DNA of 10,742 nt, taken from the NCBI GenBank assembly GCA_964558295.1, contig CAZLDQ010000197.1:1-10742 (forward strand). The letters are read 5' to 3'. Below the pieces are notes generated by a model. That model ran no database searches. It saw nothing but the letters and a program-made list of their open reading frames with translations, and was not told the origin of the DNA. This DNA is from JBDKTH01 sp964558295. Lineage in GTDB: Bacteria > Planctomycetota > Planctomycetia > Pirellulales > Thermoguttaceae. Below, one piece after another: positions 4,890 to 10,742 of the stretch; positions within the stretch are counted from its first letter, which is position 1; each line of letters starts with the position of its first letter. The translations under genes were made by a program, and so were the position numbers.

Positions 4890-6869
4890 ATGCGTATGTT
4901 TTCACCAAGCGAGATCCTGGGCCCTCAAGGGCGCATTGCGGCACGGCTGACCAATTATGAGCACCGGCCTGAGCAGTTGGCGATGGCCGAGGCGGTCGAA
5001 GATGCGATCCAGAACAGGCACCACCTGATTGTTGAAGCCGGCACCGGCGTGGGAAAGAGCTTTGCCTATTTGGTCCCGGCCATTTTGGCTTCGGCCGGAG
5101 AGAAGAAGGAAGGCGAGCCCCGACGTCGGGTGGTGATTTCCACGCACACGATCAGCCTTCAAGAACAATTGATGCGCAAGGACATTCCCTTCCTGCGCAG
5201 CGTCGTCCCTGACGAATTCACGGCCGTATTGGTCAAGGGGCGAGGCAACTATCTCAGTCTGCGGCGTTTGGGCAATGCCCTTCAGCGGGCGGGCAGCGTG
5301 TTTAGTGAGCCGGAAGAGTTTGAACAGCTCCGCCAGATTGAAGCCTGGTCAAAGACCACGGCCGATGGCTCGCTCTCGGAACTCGACTTTCGTCCTTTGG
5401 CTCAAGTCTGGGATGAAGTGGCTAGCGACCATGGCAATTGCATGGGGCGCAAGTGCCCGCGGTACAAGGAATGCTTCTATTATCAGGCGCGGCGTCGAGT
5501 GGCCAATGCCCAGATTCTTGTGGTTAACCATGCCTTGCTGTTCAGCGACCTCGCGTTGCGCATGCAGGGGGCTAGTATCCTGCCAAAATACGACGTGCTG
5601 ATCTTCGACGAGGCTCACACGATCGAGGCCGTGGCCGGCGACCACCTGGGCCTGGGGGCGACCAGCGGCCAAGTCGAATACATCCTCAGCAAACTCTACA
5701 ATGATCGCACCAACCGCGGTCTTCTGGTCCATCATCACCTTGGCGCGGCTCAGCAGTTGGTCATGGAGTGTCGTTACCGGGCCGAGGATTTCTTTGGGGC
5801 GGTGACCGATTGGTTCGAGAACCATCAAGGAGGCAACGGCCGCGTGCGCCAACCGGGAATCGTTGCCAATCCGTTGAGCGAAGGGCTCAATAAGCTGGCC
5901 GCCAGTCTTCGCGATCAGGCCGACACGATCAAGAATCCTGAAGAGCGTCAAGATTTTGCCTCGGCCCGGGACCGATTGTGGGCGCTGGCGGAAATGGTGG
6001 AAGATTGGCGCATGCAGCGGCTGCCCGATTCGGTTTACTGGGTTGAAGTGAGCCGGGGGCGACGCCACCGCCGCACGAGTCTGGCTGCTGCGCCGATCGA
6101 TGTGGGCCCCGTGTTGCGTGAACATCTCTTTGCCCAGATTCCAACCGTTGTGATGACCAGTGCGACCTTGGCCACGGGGGGAGGGTCATTTGACTTCTTC
6201 AAGTCACGGATCGGTTTGACCCAAGCGGAATCGCTTTGCCTGGGGAGCCCGTTCAACTATGAGGAACAAGCCCAACTGATTCTCTTGGACGGCATGCCGG
6301 ATCCCACGGACGACGCGTCGTCGTATGAAAAGAGCGTGATCGAGATGGTCCGGCGCTATGTGGGGCGGAGTGAGGGTCGGGCATTTGTCCTCTTTACCAG
6401 CTATGAGATGATGAAACGAGTGGCGGCGGCCCTGACCCCGTGGCTGGTTCGGGAGAACCTGGCCCTTTACTGTCAGGCCGACGGGATGCCGCGGAGCCAG
6501 ATCCTCGAAAAGTTCAAGGCCAATCCGCGGTCGGTCTTGTTCGGCACGGACAGTTTCTGGCAGGGGGTCGACGTGCCCGGCGATGCCCTGCAAAACGTGA
6601 TCATTACCCGGCTCCCTTTCCAAGTGCCCGATCGCCCGTTGATCGAGGCCCGGATGGAAGCGATTCGTGTTACCGGGGGCAGCCCGTTCCGCGATTATCA
6701 ACTTCCCGAGGCAATCATTAAGCTCAAACAGGGGTTCGGCCGGCTGATCCGTACTCGATCGGACACGGGAATGGTCGTGATTCTTGACCCTCGTATCCGG
6801 ACCAAGCCCTACGGCCGGCTCTTTTTGGCCTCGCTTCCGAAGTGTCGGCAGGTGATCGAGCGGGTGTGA
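4890..6869 (+). CDS. dinG: DinG/XPD-family superfamily 2 DNA helicase
   Basis: This is an ATP-dependent helicase of the DinG group, whose E. coli member unwinds 5'-tailed DNA, D-loops and R-loops. The product has 659 residues. Helicase motif I is EAGTGVGKS (49-57), motif Ia is about STHTISLQEQL (84-94) and motif II is DEAH (240-243). The second motor domain has VVMTSATL, the motif V segment FGTDSFWQGVDVPG and motif VI QGFGRLIRT (614-622). Between motifs Ia and II lies the iron-sulfur region: Cys184-x4-Cys189-x5-Cys195, the same spacing as E. coli DinG C194/C199/C205. The first ligand, within a GRGxYxC context in DinG, is Ser123 here (GRGNYLSLRR, codon AGT at 5256-5258). There is no N-terminal exonuclease domain of the kind fused in some Firmicutes DinG. 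The ATGs at 4890 and 4896 are both possible starts, and neither has a good ribosome site. It ends 159 bp before hypF and is probably a separate unit. Confidence 0.92.
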   Translation: MRMFSPSEILGPQGRIAARLTNYEHRPEQLAMAEAVEDAIQNRHHLIVEAGTGVGKSFAYLVPAILASAGEKKEGEPRRRVVISTHTISLQEQLMRKDIPFLRSVVPDEFTAVLVKGRGNYLSLRRLGNALQRAGSVFSEPEEFEQLRQIEAWSKTTADGSLSELDFRPLAQVWDEVASDHGNCMGRKCPRYKECFYYQARRRVANAQILVVNHALLFSDLALRMQGASILPKYDVLIFDEAHTIEAVAGDHLGLGATSGQVEYILSKLYNDRTNRGLLVHHHLGAAQQLVMECRYRAEDFFGAVTDWFENHQGGNGRVRQPGIVANPLSEGLNKLAASLRDQADTIKNPEERQDFASARDRLWALAEMVEDWRMQRLPDSVYWVEVSRGRRHRRTSLAAAPIDVGPVLREHLFAQIPTVVMTSATLATGGGSFDFFKSRIGLTQAESLCLGSPFNYEEQAQLILLDGMPDPTDDASSYEKSVIEMVRRYVGRSEGRAFVLFTSYEMMKRVAAALTPWLVRENLALYCQADGMPRSQILEKFKANPRSVLFGTDSFWQGVDVPGDALQNVIITRLPFQVPDRPLIEARMEAIRVTGGSPFRDYQLPEAIIKLKQGFGRLIRTRSDTGMVVILDPRIRTKPYGRLFLASLPKCRQVIERV

Positions 6870-7028
6870 GTCCTCTCCTACGGTGGGGGCGGGAGAGACG
6901 CCTTGCCATGGCAAACGGGACTTATTGGCAGTCGGAGCTTACAATTCCTCGCCAACTGGCTTAGACTGGATACCGGGGGGGCGTTGTCGCAAGGCCCCGG
7001 TTGCTAACGTCCCTTCCCGCAAGGTGTT
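6870..7028 (+). promoter_or_regulatory. Gap before hypF with possible promoter and hairpins
   Basis: The 159-bp gap probably carries the promoter of the hyp cassette. The best pair I see is TTACAA (6939-6944) and TAGACT (6962-6967) with 17-bp spacing, matching the consensus at 3 and 4 of 6 positions, which is weak. A stem CTCTCC/GGAGAG (6873-6878, 6892-6897) follows the helicase stop without a T tract. A 7-bp stem ACCGGGG/CCCCGGT (6972-6978, 6995-7001) lies 28 bp before the hypF ATG and could shape its leader. The ribosome site is AAGG (7021-7024), with only 4-nt spacing. Confidence 0.3.
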
Positions 7029-9335
7029 ATGAGCCAATCGCCGATTCTGAAGTCGACTGTGCATCGTTGGTCGATCGCCGTGCGTGGCGTCGTCCAAGGG
7101 GTCGGGTTTCGGCCGTTTGTCTATAACACGGCGGTCTCCTGCAGGCTGACCGGTTGGGTGCAGAACGAGGCCGACACGGTTCGGATCGAGGTCGAGGGCC
7201 CCTTGGGCGACTTGGAGCGGTTTTTGGAGAGTCTCCAGGACTCGCCTCCTCCCCAGGCCCGGATCGACGCGCTGGAGGTCGCTGAACGGCCGTGCCAGAA
7301 CGGGGCGTCGGGCACCTTCGAGATCCGTACCAGTCCGGCCGCCGGTACACCGCGGCCGACCATTCCGGCGGATTTGGCGACCTGTCCTGAATGCTTGCAG
7401 GAGATTCGCACGCCGGGGGAACGGCGTTACCGGTATCCGTTTACCAATTGCACGAACTGTGGGCCGCGGTGGTCGATTATCGAGCGGTTGCCCTACGATC
7501 GACCGCGCACGTCGATGGCCCAGTTTCTTATGTGTCCGGCTTGCAAGACCGAGTATCACAACCCGGCCGATCGGCGGTTCCATGCGCAACCGATTGCTTG
7601 CCCGGAGTGTGGGCCGATACTCCAGTTCCTCGCTTCTGACGGCGCCGAGCTTGCCCGGGAAAATGAAGCCTTGGAGTGTGCGGTGGCGACCATTCGTGCA
7701 GGACGAATCCTTGCGCTGAAGGGCCTGGGTGGATTTCAGTTGATGGTCGACGCGACGAATCCTCAGGCGGTCGGTCGATTGCGTGAGCGGAAGCAACGGG
7801 CCGACAAACCGTTTGCCGTGATGGTCGCATCGCTGGACGAGGTTCGCTGTCGCTGCGAAGTGTCTGCCGAAGAAGCCCGGGTACTTGAGTCTCCGCCGGC
7901 CCCGATCCTATTGCTCCGGCAGCGGACTGATTGTGCGACGGACATTGTCGCGGCCGTGGCTCCCGAGAATCCGTACTTGGGCATGATGCTCCCCTACACA
8001 CCGCTGCACCATCTGCTGATGGCTGAGATCGGCCGGCCGGTGGTTTGCACCAGCGGGAACCTTTCGGAAGAGCCGATGGCGATTACGTGCCAAGACGCCC
8101 TGGAGCGGCTCGGTTCGATTGCCGATGCGCTATTGGTGCACAACCGGCCGATTGTGCGACCTGTGGACGATTCGGTGGCCCGGGTTGGCCCGGGAGGGCT
8201 CCAGGTGTTGCGGCGTGCGCGGGGATTTGCTCCGTTGCCGATCGACTTGGGGTTTGCGGGACCGAGGATCCTTGCGGTTGGTGGCCATCTGAAGAATACG
8301 GTGGCTTTGAGCCTTGGCTCTCAGGTCGTCGTGAGTCCGCACATCGGCGACCTGGACAACGTGCTGAGCGTGGACACGTATCAACGGGCGATTGCCGATT
8401 TGGTAGACTTCTTCCAGGTCGTGCCCGATGCCGTTGCATGTGACCTGCATCCGGATTACGCTTCGACCCGGCATGCCGAATCGCTAGCCGCCGGGTGGGG
8501 CGTTCCGCTGGTGCGAGTGCAGCACCATCAGGCCCATGTGGCGGCTTGCATGGCCGAACATCGGCTGGAGGGGCCGGTGCTGGGCTTCTCCTGGGACGGT
8601 ACGGGCTACGGCACCGATGGCACGGTTTGGGGAGGCGAGGTGTTGGAGTGCAAAGGGGCCGAGTTCCGTCGCTTTGCCCATTTGAGGCGTTTTTCGCTTC
8701 CCGGCGGGGATCGAGCGGTGCGGGAGCCACGCCGTTCAGCCTTGGGCCTGTTGTTCGAGGTCTTCGGCGATCAGGCCATGGAACAGGCGGCCAGGTGGTT
8801 TGACCGGTCCGAAAGCAAGCTGTTGTTCTCGCTCCTGAAGCGGTCGGTGCAATGTCCGCGCACGAGCAGCATGGGACGGTTGTTCGACGCCGTCGCGGCG
8901 CTTTGCGGGCTGCCGGCGGTGATCAGTTTCGAAGGGCAAGCGGCAATGGCCTTGGAGTATGCGGCCGATAAGGAACAGGAGGAGGCTTACCCGTTGCCGT
9001 TGGGCGATGATCAGCCGGCGGTGATCGATTGGGAGCCGCTCGTGCGGGCCGTACTCCGTGACCGTGCCGCGGGCGAACCGGTGGGACGGATCAGCGCCCG
9101 GTTCCACAACGCTCTCGCTGCTCTGGCCGTGGCGATTGCTCGCCGCTGGGGCGGTCGCAACGTGGTCCTTTCCGGCGGCTGTTTTCAGAACTCGCTGCTT
9201 GCCGAGCGGGCAGGCCAGCGGCTTGTGGACGCGGGGTTTCGCGTGTACCAGCACCAACAGGTCCCCCCCGGCGACGGCGGAATTGCGCTGGGGCAGGTGT
9301 TTGTCGCGGCGAAGCAAGTGAAGTACAGTGGATGA
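7029..9335 (+). CDS. hypF: Carbamoyltransferase HypF, [NiFe]-hydrogenase maturation
   Basis: HypF uses carbamoyl phosphate and ATP to place a carbamoyl group on the C-terminal Cys of HypE, the source of the cyanide ligands of [NiFe]-hydrogenase. The 768-residue product has every domain in order. The acylphosphatase domain (about 12-100) has RGVVQGVGFRPFVY, with Arg28 and Asn46 in the catalytic positions. The paired zinc-finger block has Cys119/122, 141/144, 169/172 and 191/194, spaced exactly C-x2-C-x18-C-x2-C-x24-C-x2-C-x18-C-x2-C. The YrdC-like domain (about 212-400) carries KGLGGFQL (231-238) and SGNLSEEP (342-349). The Kae1-like carbamoyl-transfer domain (about 413-760) carries VQHHQAHVAACMAEH (497-511), DGTGYGTDGT (523-532) and LSGGCFQN (714-721). 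The length is normal for the family. It leads the cassette, and hypC begins 22 bp downstream, so cotranscription is expected. No defect is seen. Confidence 0.97.
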   Translation: MSQSPILKSTVHRWSIAVRGVVQGVGFRPFVYNTAVSCRLTGWVQNEADTVRIEVEGPLGDLERFLESLQDSPPPQARIDALEVAERPCQNGASGTFEIRTSPAAGTPRPTIPADLATCPECLQEIRTPGERRYRYPFTNCTNCGPRWSIIERLPYDRPRTSMAQFLMCPACKTEYHNPADRRFHAQPIACPECGPILQFLASDGAELARENEALECAVATIRAGRILALKGLGGFQLMVDATNPQAVGRLRERKQRADKPFAVMVASLDEVRCRCEVSAEEARVLESPPAPILLLRQRTDCATDIVAAVAPENPYLGMMLPYTPLHHLLMAEIGRPVVCTSGNLSEEPMAITCQDALERLGSIADALLVHNRPIVRPVDDSVARVGPGGLQVLRRARGFAPLPIDLGFAGPRILAVGGHLKNTVALSLGSQVVVSPHIGDLDNVLSVDTYQRAIADLVDFFQVVPDAVACDLHPDYASTRHAESLAAGWGVPLVRVQHHQAHVAACMAEHRLEGPVLGFSWDGTGYGTDGTVWGGEVLECKGAEFRRFAHLRRFSLPGGDRAVREPRRSALGLLFEVFGDQAMEQAARWFDRSESKLLFSLLKRSVQCPRTSSMGRLFDAVAALCGLPAVISFEGQAAMALEYAADKEQEEAYPLPLGDDQPAVIDWEPLVRAVLRDRAAGEPVGRISARFHNALAALAVAIARRWGGRNVVLSGGCFQNSLLAERAGQRLVDAGFRVYQHQQVPPGDGGIALGQVFVAAKQVKYSG

Positions 9336-9357
9336 TCAATAACGCAGGAATCCGATG

Positions 9358-9633
9358 ATGTGCTTAGGAATTCCCGGCAAGATCCTTGAAGTCTTTGAAC
9401 GCGACGACCTGCCGATGGGCAAGGTGGAGTTTGGCGGCATTGCCAAAGAAGTCTGCTTGGCCTACACGCCGGACGTCCAGGTGGGCGACTACGTGATTGT
9501 CCACGTCGGCTTTGCCATCAGCCAGGTCGACGAGCACGAGGCGCAGGAGATTTTTTCGTATCTTGAACAGATCGACGAGATCGGTTCGCGTCAGGATGAA
9601 CCTCAAATGCCGGAAGGAGAGACGGCCCCGTGA
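9358..9633 (+). CDS. hypC: HypC-family hydrogenase maturation chaperone
   Basis: This small cytoplasmic chaperone forms the HypC-HypD scaffold for the Fe(CN)2CO group and carries it to the hydrogenase large subunit. The 91-residue product starts MCLGIPGK, the family signature in which Cys2, exposed after Met removal, is essential. The core motif GDYVIVHVGFAISQVDEHEA follows. Two ATGs are in tandem (9355 and 9358). The second is chosen because it puts Cys at position 2 and gives the ribosome site AGGAA (9346-9350) 7-nt spacing rather than 4. The acidic tail (residues about 74-91) extends a little beyond the conserved core. The stop TGA (9631-9633) overlaps the GTG start of hypD as GTGA, so the two partners are probably translationally coupled. 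Confidence 0.95.
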   Translation: MCLGIPGKILEVFERDDLPMGKVEFGGIAKEVCLAYTPDVQVGDYVIVHVGFAISQVDEHEAQEIFSYLEQIDEIGSRQDEPQMPEGETAP

Positions 9634-10685
9634 AGTACGTGGACGAATACCGGGATGCCGAGCAGGTCCAGCGCTTGGCCGACTTGATTCGCCGGAAGAC
9701 GACGCGACCTTGGGCGCTGATGGAGATCTGTGGTGGGCAGACGCACTCGATCCTCCGCTTTGGGCTCGATGCGATGCTGCCCAAGGAGATTACATTGATT
9801 CATGGCCCGGGTTGTCCGGTGTGCGTCACACCGATCGAGATCCTCGACAAGGCGATTGCGATTGCCTCGCAGCCAGGGGTGATTTTCTGTTCGTTTGGCG
9901 ACATGCTTCGCGTGCCGGGGTCGGAAAAGGATCTGCTGAAGGTCAAGTCGGAAGGGGGAGATGTGCGGATCGTCTACTCGCCGATGGACGCGTTGCAGCT
10001 TGCCCGAAAGAATCCGGACCGGCAGGTCGTCTTTTTTGCCGTGGGGTTTGAGACCACGGCCCCGGCTAATGCGATGGTCGTGTCTCAGGCGGCCAAGCTG
10101 GGCCTGAAGAACTTTTCCATCCTGGTGTCCCACGTGCTCGTACCGCCGGCAATTCGTGCGGTGCTCGATTCGCCGCGGTGCCGTGTACAGGGTTTCTTGG
10201 CGGCAGGGCATGTCTCGGCAATCATGGGAACCACCGAATACCGACCAATCGCCGAGAAGTATGGCGTGCCGATCGTGGTTACAGGGTTCGAGCCATTGGA
10301 CATCCTCCAGGGCGTGGCGATGTGCGTCGAGCAGTTGGAAGAGGGCCGGGCGGAAGTTGAGATCCAGTACAGCCGATGTGTACGTCCGGAGGGGAACCGT
10401 TCGGCGATTGACCTGATCCAACAGGTTTTCGAGCCGGTTGCCCGCAAGTGGCGCGGAATCGGTGAGATTCCGCAAAGCGGCCTCGGGCTGCGGGAGCCGT
10501 TTGTTCGGTTCGACGCCAGCCGCCGGTTCGGCGTGGACCAGCTCGTGGCCGATGAGCCGAACGCGTGCATTGCCGGCGAGGTGCTGCAGGGGCACAAGAA
10601 GCCGCACGATTGTCCGGCGTTTGGCACGCGCTGTACGCCGGATCGGCCGTTGGGGGCCCCGATGGTTTCCTCGGAAGGGGCTTGA
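9630..10685 (+). CDS. hypD: HypD, hydrogenase iron-centre assembly protein, C-terminus cut short by TGA
   Basis: HypD is the iron-sulfur scaffold on which, with HypC, the Fe(CN)2CO unit of [NiFe]-hydrogenase is assembled. The start is GTG, overlapping the hypC stop, with AAGGAG (9614-9619) upstream. The 351 residues include the conserved MEICGGQTH (31-39, Cys34), HGPGCPVCVTP (58-68, Cys62 and Cys65), FCSFGDMLRVPGS (86-98), VGFETTAP (138-145) and GFEPLDILQG (219-228). The C-terminal cluster region has Cys312 (ACIAGEVLQG), Cys328 (DCPAFG) and Cys335 (RCTP). The frame stops right after GAPMVSSEGA. Family members such as E. coli HypD continue there with C-AAWYQYR. Here the Cys codon is TGA (10683-10685), and the downstream bases still encode the rest of the motif. 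The protein therefore lacks the last conserved Cys, a probable [4Fe-4S] ligand, unless TGA is recoded. All other motifs are intact, so the gene is otherwise under evident constraint. Confidence 0.93.
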   Translation: MKYVDEYRDAEQVQRLADLIRRKTTRPWALMEICGGQTHSILRFGLDAMLPKEITLIHGPGCPVCVTPIEILDKAIAIASQPGVIFCSFGDMLRVPGSEKDLLKVKSEGGDVRIVYSPMDALQLARKNPDRQVVFFAVGFETTAPANAMVVSQAAKLGLKNFSILVSHVLVPPAIRAVLDSPRCRVQGFLAAGHVSAIMGTTEYRPIAEKYGVPIVVTGFEPLDILQGVAMCVEQLEEGRAEVEIQYSRCVRPEGNRSAIDLIQQVFEPVARKWRGIGEIPQSGLGLREPFVRFDASRRFGVDQLVADEPNACIAGEVLQGHKKPHDCPAFGTRCTPDRPLGAPMVSSEGA

Positions 10686-10721
10686 GCGGCATACTAACGA
10701 TATCGAAGACACGCATCGTGA
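10686..10721 (+). other. In-frame remnant of the HypD C-terminal tail beyond the stop
   Basis: Read in the hypD frame after the TGA, these bases give A-A-Y, then TAA, then R-Y-R-R-H-A-S, then TGA (10719-10721). The conserved family tail is AAYY or AAWY followed by a basic/aromatic stretch such as QYR, so the match holds except that one Tyr codon is TAA (10695-10697). The final TGA overlaps a GTG as GTGA (10718-10721), the same junction form as hypC-hypD. This looks like the original end of hypD next to a possible hypE start. Confidence 0.6.
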
Positions 10722-10742
10722 AAGGGAGCAGAAGACTGGTCG

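Noticed and set aside
4682..4960. Plus-strand 92-codon frame upstream of the helicase
   Set aside because: It overlaps the helicase start in another frame, has no ribosome site and shows no domain-like sequence.
5349..6125. Long minus-strand frame opposite the helicase
   Set aside because: It is fully antisense to a well-supported helicase, and its translation is a low-complexity mirror typical of GC-rich coding DNA.
9603..10712. 369-codon minus-strand frame opposite hypD
   Set aside because: It is an antisense shadow of hypD: every conserved HypD motif is on the plus strand and the reverse translation has no recognisable family.
1..10742. CRISPR array, insertion sequence or prophage
   Set aside because: No regularly spaced repeats, transposase or integrase motifs, or terminal repeats with target duplication were seen. 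The genes are housekeeping and hydrogenase-maturation functions.

Overview
The window reads as chromosomal DNA of a GC-rich bacterium, most likely a member of the Planctomycetota. That lineage call is an inference. It rests on the housekeeping sigma factor (a spacer of about 180 residues between regions 1.2 and 2, and Cys instead of Ser in the region 2.3 motif) and on a Rho lacking the usual N-terminal helical domain. No sequence search was possible.

Layout. Positions 1-4651 carry three minus-strand genes: a primary-type sigma-70 factor (106-1545) with a clear intrinsic terminator behind it (59-85), transcription termination factor Rho (2066-3262), and a secreted protein with two PDZ domains and no enzyme domain (3827-4651). 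Long non-coding gaps separate them (1546-2065 and 3263-3826). Both gaps hold structure: the sigma leader has a short leader ORF with an AGGAGG ribosome site, a run of hairpins, and a near-perfect complement of the 16S rRNA 3' tail. The rho leader has a nested inverted repeat.

The plus strand begins at 4890 with a DinG/XPD-type superfamily 2 helicase (4890-6869), divergent from the PDZ gene. A 159-bp gap then leads to a compact hydrogenase-maturation cassette, hypF-hypC-hypD (7029-10685), and hypE is expected just past the right edge. HypF makes the thiocarboxamide donor that becomes cyanide on HypE. HypC and HypD form the scaffold on which the Fe(CN)2CO group of [NiFe]-hydrogenase is built. 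The cell should therefore contain a [NiFe]-hydrogenase, although no structural gene lies in the window.

The most striking observation is at the end of hypD. The reading frame stops at TGA exactly where the family has its last conserved cysteine (SSEGA-C-AAYY). The next codons still spell the conserved tail (A A Y, then TAA where Tyr is expected, then R Y R). This is either a very recent truncation of an iron-sulfur ligand, a recoded (selenocysteine) codon, or a sequence error. Second, the helicase has Ser in place of the first of the four iron-sulfur cysteines of DinG. No mobile element, CRISPR array, tRNA or rRNA gene was found.
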